From: Salinisphaera aquimarina
Lineage (GTDB): Bacteria > Pseudomonadota > Gammaproteobacteria > Nevskiales > Salinisphaeraceae
Assembly: GCF_042643355.1 (NCBI RefSeq)
Contig: NZ_JBHRSS010000005.1
Location: 38,963 to 102,962, forward strand
Length of the DNA stretch: 64,000 nucleotides
Direction: 5' to 3'
Made by a program: the position numbers and the translations under genes. This document shows, piece by piece, positions 16,621-24,148 of this stretch. The notes beneath the pieces were generated by a model, which had not been told where the DNA came from, ran no database searches, and saw only the letters and a program-made list of their open reading frames with translations. How positions within the stretch are numbered: position 1 is the first letter of the stretch; every line of letters starts with the position of its first letter.

Positions 16621-19600
16621 ATGTCGTGCTCGTTTCCCAGTGTCGCAAGAACGCGCTCAAGGAAACACGCCGAATCCTCGACCAATTTGCCGAACGACGC
16701 GGCGAACGCACGTGGCAGACGCCCATCACGAACGCGGGCCTGGACACGCTGCGCCGCATGCTGCGCAAGAACGCTCGCAAGAACACCGCCGTGGCCTGTC
16801 ACTGGATCCGCGGGCGCGATCATAGCGAATTACTGTGGGTCGTCGGCGACGGCTCGCGCTTCAATTTTCGCGGCGCGGTGCCCACCAACACGACGCGCAG
16901 CAACGTGCTTCGCCGATCGGATGAGAACGACTGGCACACACTCACCGATATTCATCTACTGGCATCGCTCGCCGCCCTCTTCCATGACTTCGGCAAAGCG
17001 TGCCAGGCATTCCAGGACAAGCTCACCGGCAAGAACACCGAACGCAATCGCTATCGCCATGAATGGATTTCGTTGCGGTTGTTGCAGGCGTTCGTCGGCG
17101 ACGATGACGACGTCGGTTGGCTGACCCGGCTAGGGGCCCCGGAAGAGATCAACGAACAGGATTGGCTGGCCCGCCTGATTCGTGACGGGGAAACAGACAG
17201 CGCGCCGCTGCCGCTGGCTGATTTGCCATCCATTGCCAGGACCGTCGGTTGGCTGGTGCTAAGCCATCATAGACTGCCCGTACTGCCAAGCTATGCAGAA
17301 GACGACGAACAGCAGCGCATCGGCAAGCGCGCGTCGCGTGTAAATGCAGACTCGATCCCGACGTTACCGAACGACATCACCGCCGCCTGGAACGAAATCG
17401 ATGCGCCAAACGAGCAATCGATCATCGCGCCCTACTGGCAGTTCCCGCACGGCCTGCCGGTACGCAGTCAAGCATGGCGAAAGCGCGCTCGGCGTATCGC
17501 CCATCAGAGCCTGACACGCCTCGACGCGCTGGCCGCGGTCGGTATCGACAACGTTTACGCGCTGCACATCGCGCGTCTGTGCCTGATGCTAGCCGATCAT
17601 CACTATTCCAGCCTGAGCGATCAGGCACGCCATCGTACGACGTATGGCGACCGCGATTTTCCCTTATTCGCCAACACGGATCGCAGCGGCGCGCTGGCCC
17701 AGCGGCTGGACGACCACCTGCTGGGCGTGACCCGCGAAGTCGGCGAGATCAGCCATCGCCTGCCGGACACCATAGCGGCACTGCCGCGTATCGCTCGTCA
17801 CAAGGGCTTTCGCAAGCGCAGCGCCGATGCCCGATTTCGCTGGCAGGACCGTGCGTTCGACCTCGCCGCATCACTGCGTGAACGCAGCGAACGACAAGGC
17901 TTTTTCGGCGTCAACATGGCCTCGACCGGCTGTGGCAAAACGCTGGCCAATGGCCGCATCTGTTATGCCCTGGCCGACCCGGATCGTGGCACGCGCTTCA
18001 CCATCGCGCTCGGTCTGCGCACGCTCACGCTGCAGACCGGGAGCGCCTATCGACGCGACTTGAATCTGGCCAGCGACGATCTGGCGATTCGCGTGGGCGG
18101 GCAGGCCAGCCGACGACTCTACGAATATCGCGAACGCGCGCTGGATGCCCAGGGCAAGAGCTCCGCCGAGCCCTTGTTCGATACCGATAGCCATGTCTAT
18201 TTCGACGGACAAATCAACGAGCATCCGCTGCTCTCGCGTGTGGTCGAATCGCCACAGGCACGCGCGCTGATAACCGCCCCTATCCTCGTATGCACTATCG
18301 ACCACCTGATGCCGGCCACCGAAAGCCTGCGCGGCGGCAGCCAGATCCCACCGATGCTGCGGCTCATGGGCGCAGATCTCGTTCTCGATGAACCCGACGA
18401 TTTCGGCATGGGCGACATGCCCGCGTTGTGTCGACTTGTGTACTGGACTGGTTTGCTTGGCTCGCGGCTCATCCTGTCGTCGGCGACGCTGCCCCCGGCG
18501 ATGGTCGAGGGCCTGTTTTCTGCCTATAGCGCTGGGCGCGCCGAATATCAGAAGAATCGCGGCGAACCGGGGCAGCCGCTGAATATCTGCTGTGCCTGGT
18601 TCGACGAGCACGACAGGCAACACCACGATTGCGGCGATGCTACGGCATTTCAAGCACAGCACGATGCGTTCGCCCAACGCCGAATCAAGGCGCTGGCCAA
18701 GGATACGCCGCGTCGACGCGCAAAAATCGTGGCGCTGGATTTGGCGCGATGCAAGCGCGAACAGCTGCCCAACGCGTGGGCCGCCCAGTTGCAAAAACAC
18801 GCGCTCGACCTGCACGCCCACCACCATGAGACCGATCCCCATACGGGCCATCGCGTCAGTTTCGGGCTGATCCGCATGGCCAACATCGGCCCATTGTTTG
18901 ATATCGCGCGTGCCTTGTACGCCCTGGATGCACCGACCGGCGTACGCATGCATCTATGCGTCTACCACTCACAGTTTCCACTGCTGTCGCGCTCGGCGAT
19001 CGAAACACGTCTGGACGCCGCACTCGACCGCCGCAGTCCGAACGCGGTATATGAACTCACCGATATTCGACGTCATCTGGACCACAGCACCGAGCCCGAC
19101 CAGATCTTCATCGTGCTCGGCTCGCCGGTGACCGAAGTCGGCCGCGATCACGACTACGACTGGGCCCTGGTCGAGCCGTCCTCGATACGATCGATCATTC
19201 AACTGGCCGGGCGTGTACGCCGCCACCGCGTAAGCGAAACAACGCAACCCAACGTCATGCTGCTCGACCGCAACTGGCGATCAGTGTCGGGTTATTCCGG
19301 CGAGCCGGTGTTCTGCCGTCCGGGTTTTGAAGACAGCGACCACCGGCTGTCCACGCATGCGCTCTCGCAACTGTTGCATACCGAGGAATACGAGGTGCTC
19401 GATGCCCGGCCCCGCCTGCAAGCCCGGAACCCACTCGACGCGCGTGCCAACCTGGTCGATCTCGAACATGCCTGCCTGGCCGACGCATGGCTTGCGCCCC
19501 CGGCCCCGCCGCCATCATCCGCGCCAAGCCGCGGCCGACGACGCCGCAACGCACAGCCCAAGCCGCCATTGGCAGCGCACAGCGCCTATTCGCGAACCGA

Positions 19601-19979
19601 ACTCTGGCTTACCGGCATATTGGCGCAGCAACAACGTTTCCGCGAGCAACACGGCCCGCAGATCGATCTCGTACTGCTGCCGACCGATGACGAGACCGAC
19701 TATCGGCTCATTCAGAGCGAGCCACAGCGCTACGGCCCGCCGGTAGAAACCGAAGTCGAGGCCCGCTTCAATCGTCGGGTAGCAAACGACACGCTGACTG
19801 CAGAGCGCATTCAGCCCTGGGCCAACGTCGATTACATGACCGAACTTGCGCAGCTAGCCGACGCCTGCGATATGGACATTGATCACTGCGCACGGACTTT
19901 CGGCACGTTGCAGCTCGATGCATCGGAAACCGGTTGGTTATCGCATCCGATGCTGGGGTTTAGGAAAAATACAAATTAG
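16617..19979 (+). CDS. cas3: Cas2-Cas3 fusion helicase-nuclease, subtype I-F
   Basis: 1120 residues. Residues 1-~95 form the Cas2-like domain (MNVVLVSQCRKNALKETRRI). The HD nuclease follows with H123-D124 in FHDFGKACQAF. The SF2 helicase has Walker A ASTGCGKT at 435-442, a DEPD box at 591-594 and an SSAT motif. The extended C terminus is typical of I-F Cas2/3. The protein joins Cas1 in spacer acquisition and, recruited by the Csy complex, unwinds and degrades target DNA. All key residues are intact, so interference should be functional. It is coupled to cas1 and separated from cas8f by 72 bp containing a hairpin. Confidence 0.97.
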   Translation: MNVVLVSQCRKNALKETRRILDQFAERRGERTWQTPITNAGLDTLRRMLRKNARKNTAVACHWIRGRDHSELLWVVGDGSRFNFRGAVPTNTTRSNVLRRSDENDWHTLTDIHLLASLAALFHDFGKACQAFQDKLTGKNTERNRYRHEWISLRLLQAFVGDDDDVGWLTRLGAPEEINEQDWLARLIRDGETDSAPLPLADLPSIARTVGWLVLSHHRLPVLPSYAEDDEQQRIGKRASRVNADSIPTLPNDITAAWNEIDAPNEQSIIAPYWQFPHGLPVRSQAWRKRARRIAHQSLTRLDALAAVGIDNVYALHIARLCLMLADHHYSSLSDQARHRTTYGDRDFPLFANTDRSGALAQRLDDHLLGVTREVGEISHRLPDTIAALPRIARHKGFRKRSADARFRWQDRAFDLAASLRERSERQGFFGVNMASTGCGKTLANGRICYALADPDRGTRFTIALGLRTLTLQTGSAYRRDLNLASDDLAIRVGGQASRRLYEYRERALDAQGKSSAEPLFDTDSHVYFDGQINEHPLLSRVVESPQARALITAPILVCTIDHLMPATESLRGGSQIPPMLRLMGADLVLDEPDDFGMGDMPALCRLVYWTGLLGSRLILSSATLPPAMVEGLFSAYSAGRAEYQKNRGEPGQPLNICCAWFDEHDRQHHDCGDATAFQAQHDAFAQRRIKALAKDTPRRRAKIVALDLARCKREQLPNAWAAQLQKHALDLHAHHHETDPHTGHRVSFGLIRMANIGPLFDIARALYALDAPTGVRMHLCVYHSQFPLLSRSAIETRLDAALDRRSPNAVYELTDIRRHLDHSTEPDQIFIVLGSPVTEVGRDHDYDWALVEPSSIRSIIQLAGRVRRHRVSETTQPNVMLLDRNWRSVSGYSGEPVFCRPGFEDSDHRLSTHALSQLLHTEEYEVLDARPRLQARNPLDARANLVDLEHACLADAWLAPPAPPPSSAPSRGRRRRNAQPKPPLAAHSAYSRTELWLTGILAQQQRFREQHGPQIDLVLLPTDDETDYRLIQSEPQRYGPPVETEVEARFNRRVANDTLTAERIQPWANVDYMTELAQLADACDMDIDHCARTFGTLQLDASETGWLSHPMLGFRKNTN

Positions 19980-19987
19980 TTATCACC

Positions 19988-20006
19988 TGGGTCGTGTTTT
20001 GACCCA
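19988..20006. other. Hairpin between cas2-3 and cas8f
   Basis: TGGGTC (19988-19993) and GACCCA (20001-20006) form a 6-bp stem with a 7-nt loop; a run of seven T lies 14 nt further on (20021-20027). The gap to the T-run argues against a classic terminator. It could separate expression of the adaptation/nuclease genes from the Csy genes. Confidence 0.4.
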
Positions 20007-20051
20007 CTCAGACGCTAAGGTTTTTTTAGACAAGCTAGGGGGAGAGAAATT

Positions 20052-21446
20052 ATGGAGACGACTAGCGCCTCTGAAATAAGGCAGAAAATCGCGGCTTTTA
20101 TCGTCGATTACGAAAATAGTCGGTCGGTTGAGGACGCCGAAAAACTAGAGTCCGAAAGTTTTTCCACGGGACTCAAGGTTGAAGAATGGCTTCTGGAATG
20201 TCTGGAACAAGTTCCCGCGTCGCATGAAGGTAGAAATCCGATTCGCTTGGCCACGCATGTTGTTAAAAATATGCATCCCGACATCATTCGAGCCGATTGC
20301 CTGTTCAGACCGGCGTCGAAGTTGAATCATCCTAACGCCATCGTTGGCACCAAATCTCTCGGATCAGAATCAAGACGATTGGTCGATGTTGTTGGCAATG
20401 CTGCTAGCCCGTTAGAGCGCATGAAATTAGCGGCACTGGAAATCGACGGGCAAACCATTCTCGATCTTGCAAAACGCGATGACTCGCGTCTTGCTAATGC
20501 TTTTGTCGACGATCATGACATTCGCCAACGCCTGATGGACTCATTTTGTCTTCTGGATAATTCGCTCAATAGAACACACCCGAGATCGAAACAAATTTAC
20601 TGGCTGAGCGGCGACGACCCGTCTATGGACGAGGACTTTCATCTTCTCGCGCCGCTGTATGCAACTTCGCTCGTCCACCGCGTTTTCAAGACCATCAACC
20701 GTGATCGATTTTCGGAAGAATCGAAAACTGCAAGAGATGCGCGCTACGAGGATCAGCCGCTGGGACATGGCTACTGCGAATACCCGACTCTTGGAATCCA
20801 GCGCTTCGGCGGCGACAACGGCAAACGGAACATTTCGCAGCTGAACGGCGAGCGAAATGGCAGAAGCTATTTACTGAGCTCTGCCCCGCCGCTCTGGCGC
20901 TCTCGCACCGTCGCCCCCATTCGAGCGAACTCCGGGTTCCGGGCTTACGCCGCACGACCCGCCGTTCGTCCGGCAATTCGCGCACTCGCGGAATTTCTCG
21001 CCGAAGATCCGGCGACGAATAGGCACACGCGCGATTATCGCGACCAGCTCACCGCCGAACTGGTCGACGAGCTGATTGTGTTCACCAGCGAAATGCATCA
21101 ACTCGCACCCGGCTGGACCGACGATTGGCATTGCCGCCTGCCCTTTGAACAACAGTGCTGGCTCGATCCTTATCGCGCCGGGCTCGATCGCGAGTTTGCC
21201 GAGCGCATGCTTGCTACCGATTGGTGGCCCACGATCTGTGACGACTTCAGCCGCTGGGTAAACGCCCGCCTGGAGTGGCATGTGAAACACGCCATGGGCG
21301 ATCCCGAGCATAAACATTTCTCCAAGGCTGCTGCCGGCGATCCAAACGCCCGGCGAGCGTTCGAGTTCGTATGGAAAGACTGGCAGACCAAGCTGGAAAA
21401 AGAACTCGCCGCCCTGCCGGAGGTATTCAACGATGACGACGAATAA
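20052..21446 (+). CDS. csy1: Csy1 / Cas8f, large subunit of the Csy surveillance complex
   Basis: 464 residues, slightly longer than the ~434 of the Pseudomonas aeruginosa protein. Conserved I-F Cas8 segments are visible: HPDIIRADCLFRPASKLNHP near residue 75, and YLLSSAPPLWRSR near residue 275, followed by a C-terminal helical bundle. Cas8f pairs with Cas5f at the 5' crRNA handle, reads the PAM and helps open target DNA. A good ribosome site (GGGGGAGAG) precedes the ATG. The last 14 nt overlap csy2, so the two partners are coupled. By eye, the first ~600 bp are AT-richer than the rest of the gene. Confidence 0.95.
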   Translation: METTSASEIRQKIAAFIVDYENSRSVEDAEKLESESFSTGLKVEEWLLECLEQVPASHEGRNPIRLATHVVKNMHPDIIRADCLFRPASKLNHPNAIVGTKSLGSESRRLVDVVGNAASPLERMKLAALEIDGQTILDLAKRDDSRLANAFVDDHDIRQRLMDSFCLLDNSLNRTHPRSKQIYWLSGDDPSMDEDFHLLAPLYATSLVHRVFKTINRDRFSEESKTARDARYEDQPLGHGYCEYPTLGIQRFGGDNGKRNISQLNGERNGRSYLLSSAPPLWRSRTVAPIRANSGFRAYAARPAVRPAIRALAEFLAEDPATNRHTRDYRDQLTAELVDELIVFTSEMHQLAPGWTDDWHCRLPFEQQCWLDPYRAGLDREFAERMLATDWWPTICDDFSRWVNARLEWHVKHAMGDPEHKHFSKAAAGDPNARRAFEFVWKDWQTKLEKELAALPEVFNDDDE

Positions 21447-22401
21447 ATCCCGCCACCTGTTAGTGCTGCCCCGGCTACGAATTCAGAACGCTAACGCGAT
21501 TTCCAGCCCGCTCACCTGGGGTTTTCCCGCGATGAGCGCGTTCGTGGGCTTTATGCATGCGCTGGAACGCCGACTGCCGGACGATCTGCTGTTGGAGTTT
21601 CATCAGATTGGCGTGATCTGCCACAGCCACGAGATTCTGTCCTCGTCGGCCGGCTACAACCTGCAGCAGTTTCACCTCACGCGTAACCCGGTCGGCAAGG
21701 ACGGCAAGACAGCGGCCATCGCCGAAGAAGGCCGCATGCATCTGGATATCAGCCTCATCTTCTCGGTCGATCGCGAGACCTGGCCAGACGCGGCTGAAAG
21801 CCAGCGTATCGCCCGCGAGATCGACGACATCGTGCACGGCATGCGTATTGCGGGCGGCAGCATCATCGAGCCCGCCGGACCAATACGCCGTCCGAACCCC
21901 AGGTTGGTCTCGATGCCCGACAACAGCGATGAATACGAAGCCGAATTCCGCCGCCTGCAGCGTCGATCACGGCTGTTGCCGGGTTTCGCACTGGTGCTCA
22001 ACGAACAAGCGCTATCTGACCGGCTGGCGGAAATACAGTATGACGCACCGGACGCCACGCGCCTGGATGCCTGGCTGGATTACGCGCGCCTCCATCGCGA
22101 CTGCATCGTCGACGCAGAAACCGGCAAGCACCGCTGGCAAATACGCAGCCGTCCCGGCTGGCACGTGCCAATTCCGATCGGCTACGGCGCCCTGGGCGAT
22201 CTTCATGCCCCCGGCGACGTCGCCAATGCACGCGACTCGACCAGCTCATTCCGATTCGTGGAAAGCCTGTATTCCATTGGCCAATGGGTCAGCCCGCATC
22301 GGCTGAGCCGGCCCGAATCGCTGCTCTGGTACATCGACAACGATCTCGAACACGGCGTTTATCGCCTCAATAACGACTACACCCACCACGTGCACTCCTG
22401 A
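21433..22401 (+). CDS. csy2: Csy2 / Cas5f, subunit of the Csy surveillance complex
   Basis: 322 residues, the family length. The N terminus carries the expected hydrophobic strand and loop LVLPRLRIQNANAISSPLTW, then GFPAMSAFVGFMHALERRL, both hallmarks of Cas5f. It caps the 5' end of the crRNA together with Cas8f. Its start lies inside the end of csy1 (14-nt overlap), and csy3 follows after 12 nt with its own ribosome site (GAGGGGGA). Nothing is truncated. Confidence 0.96.
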   Translation: MTTNKSRHLLVLPRLRIQNANAISSPLTWGFPAMSAFVGFMHALERRLPDDLLLEFHQIGVICHSHEILSSSAGYNLQQFHLTRNPVGKDGKTAAIAEEGRMHLDISLIFSVDRETWPDAAESQRIAREIDDIVHGMRIAGGSIIEPAGPIRRPNPRLVSMPDNSDEYEAEFRRLQRRSRLLPGFALVLNEQALSDRLAEIQYDAPDATRLDAWLDYARLHRDCIVDAETGKHRWQIRSRPGWHVPIPIGYGALGDLHAPGDVANARDSTSSFRFVESLYSIGQWVSPHRLSRPESLLWYIDNDLEHGVYRLNNDYTHHVHS

Positions 22402-22413
22402 GGGGGAATAACC

Positions 22414-23457
22414 ATGGCCAGTAAAGACGACGCACTCAAAACCGCTTCTGTCCTCGCATTCGAGCGCAAGCTCGATCCATCCGATGCCTTGTTCTACGCC
22501 GGCGACTGGTCTGCGCGTGGCCAAAGTGATGCATGGCCGGCGGTCGCCATCCGTGAGAAATCCGTACGCGGCACGATCTCGAACCGGCTGAAAACCAAGG
22601 ATCAGGACCCGGCCAAGCTGGATGCCGCAATCGAAAACCCCAACCTGCAGACCGTCGATGTCGCCGCCCTGCCCCACGATGCCGACACGCTCAAGGCTCG
22701 CTTCACTTTGCGTGTGCTCGGTGGGGCCGGCAAGCCTTCGGCTTGTAACAACGCCGGCTACGAAGACCGCCTGAGAAACGCAGTGTCCGGTTACAGCGAA
22801 GAACATGGTTTCGACACACTGGCGGTCCGCTATGCCCACAACCTCGCCAACGGGCGTTTTCTGTGGCGCAACCGGCTGATCGCCGAGAACATCGAAATTC
22901 ATGTCCGTCAGCTCGTTAAAGGTCGGCCGGAGAATGAATGGACTTTCGATGCCCTGGCCTTCGATCTGCGCGGCTTCGATGCGGATCCGAAGGCGCAGGC
23001 ATCACTCGACGCGCTCGCCAGGCAGATCGCAGCCGGCTTATCCGGAGACCATTACGTACTGCTGGAAATCACCGCCTTCGCTCGCGTGGGCGCCGGTCAG
23101 GAAGTCTTCCCGTCGCAGGAGCTCATTCTCGACCGTGGCCGAGGCGACAAATCGAAGACGCTCTATCAGGTCGATAACGTAGCCGGCATGCACTCCCAGA
23201 AAATCGGCAACGCGCTGCGCACCGTAGACACTTGGTATCCCGCTGCAAACAACAATGGACTTGGCCCGATTGCGGTCGAACCCTATGGCTCAGTGACAAC
23301 GCAGGGCACGGCTTATCGCCAACCCAAGGAAAAGATCGATTTCTACACCCTGCTCGACAACTGGATGCTCAAGGATCAGAAGCCGGAGCCAGAACAACAG
23401 CACTTCGTGATGGCGACACTGATCCGCGGGGGCGTATTCGGGGAGGCCGGCTCGTGA
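22414..23457 (+). CDS. csy3: Csy3 / Cas7f, crRNA-binding backbone subunit
   Basis: 347 residues, typical for Cas7f. The N-terminal LKTASVLAFERKLDPSDALF and the NNNGLGPIAVEPYGSVT region are conserved in this family. Six copies form the helical backbone that displays the spacer part of the crRNA. It has the strongest ribosome site of the operon, in keeping with the need for six copies per complex. The final codons overlap the GTG start of cas6f by 4 nt. Confidence 0.96.
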   Translation: MASKDDALKTASVLAFERKLDPSDALFYAGDWSARGQSDAWPAVAIREKSVRGTISNRLKTKDQDPAKLDAAIENPNLQTVDVAALPHDADTLKARFTLRVLGGAGKPSACNNAGYEDRLRNAVSGYSEEHGFDTLAVRYAHNLANGRFLWRNRLIAENIEIHVRQLVKGRPENEWTFDALAFDLRGFDADPKAQASLDALARQIAAGLSGDHYVLLEITAFARVGAGQEVFPSQELILDRGRGDKSKTLYQVDNVAGMHSQKIGNALRTVDTWYPAANNNGLGPIAVEPYGSVTTQGTAYRQPKEKIDFYTLLDNWMLKDQKPEPEQQHFVMATLIRGGVFGEAGS

Positions 23458-24020
23458 CCACGCACTACCTGGACATTCAGCTACGGCCCGACCCGGAGTT
23501 TCCGGCAGGCCAACTCATGGGTGCGCTGTTTTCCAAATTGCACCGCGCCCTTGTCTCGCACGAAGCCGACGACATCGGCGTTAGCTTCCCCGAGCATCGC
23601 CTCCGGCCACGTGAAATCGGCGCGTGCCTGCGCCTGCACGGCACGGAATCTAGACTTAACGAGCTGATGACCCAGTCGTGGCTGAGCGGCATGCGCGATC
23701 ATGTAGACGTGAACGCGGTCAGCGCGGTTCCGACTCAGGCAAAGCACCGATTCGTGCGCCGGCGACAGTTCAAAACCAATGCCGAGCGTCTGCGTCGTCG
23801 CCGTATGCGTCGACACGCCGAATCGGAACAAACGGTGCTGGAGCGCATACCGGACAGCGTCGAGCAACGCGTATCGCTACCGTTCGTGCAGCTACGTAGC
23901 GCCAGTACCGGCCAACGATTCAGCTTGTTTGTCGAGCATACAGACCCGCAAACACAGCCAAGGGATGGCCACTTTAACACCTACGGATTAAGCAACGACG
24001 CCACTGTGCCGTGGTTTTAA
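23454..24020 (+). CDS. cas6f: Csy4 / Cas6f, crRNA-processing endoribonuclease
   Basis: The start is a GTG at 23454 overlapping the csy3 TGA (GTGA); the 188 residues match Csy4 from its conserved beginning THYLDIQLRPDPEF. His30 in SKLHRAL corresponds to the catalytic histidine. The arginine-rich helix that grips the repeat hairpin is present (ERLRRRRMRRHAES), and the protein ends in FNTYGL...VPWF as in the P. aeruginosa enzyme. It cleaves the array transcript at the base of the CTGCC/GGCAG hairpin and stays bound to the 3' handle. A longer in-frame reading begins inside csy3 but has no family support. Confidence 0.95.
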   Translation: MTTHYLDIQLRPDPEFPAGQLMGALFSKLHRALVSHEADDIGVSFPEHRLRPREIGACLRLHGTESRLNELMTQSWLSGMRDHVDVNAVSAVPTQAKHRFVRRRQFKTNAERLRRRRMRRHAESEQTVLERIPDSVEQRVSLPFVQLRSASTGQRFSLFVEHTDPQTQPRDGHFNTYGLSNDATVPWF

Positions 24021-24053
24021 CCCTTTTCCAGCGCTAGCTTTTCAGCCATTAAA

Positions 24054-24066
24054 AATCAGTGACTTA
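24054..24066 (+). promoter_or_regulatory. Distal IHF-like site in the CRISPR leader
   Basis: AATCAGTGACTTA matches the IHF consensus WATCAANNNNTTR with one mismatch. It lies 66 bp upstream of the start of the proximal site. Confidence 0.4.
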
Positions 24067-24119
24067 AAACTTGCCTCAGAATTAGGAAAAAATGCCAGCG
24101 CATTCCACTGTTCTTTAAC

Positions 24120-24132
24120 AATCAATTACTTG
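24120..24132 (+). promoter_or_regulatory. Proximal IHF site in the CRISPR leader
   Basis: AATCAATTACTTG is a perfect match to WATCAANNNNTTR and ends 16 bp before the first repeat. IHF bends the leader to recruit the I-F adaptation complex in characterised systems, so this is probably needed for spacer integration here. Confidence 0.7.
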
Positions 24133-24148
24133 GTCTTTATTTGTTCTA

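Larger units (their letters stand above)
24021..24148 (+). promoter_or_regulatory. CRISPR leader
   Basis: An AT-rich 128-bp stretch between cas6f and the first repeat, on the side opposite the degenerate repeats, so this is the acquisition end. It should hold the array promoter and the sites that guide Cas1-Cas2/3. Two IHF-like sites lie in it. Confidence 0.85.

Noticed and set aside
15637..24020. Possibility of a Tn7-like CRISPR-associated transposon (I-F3)
   Set aside because: Those lack cas1 and cas2-3 and carry tnsABC/tniQ; here adaptation and nuclease genes are intact and no Tns genes are visible.
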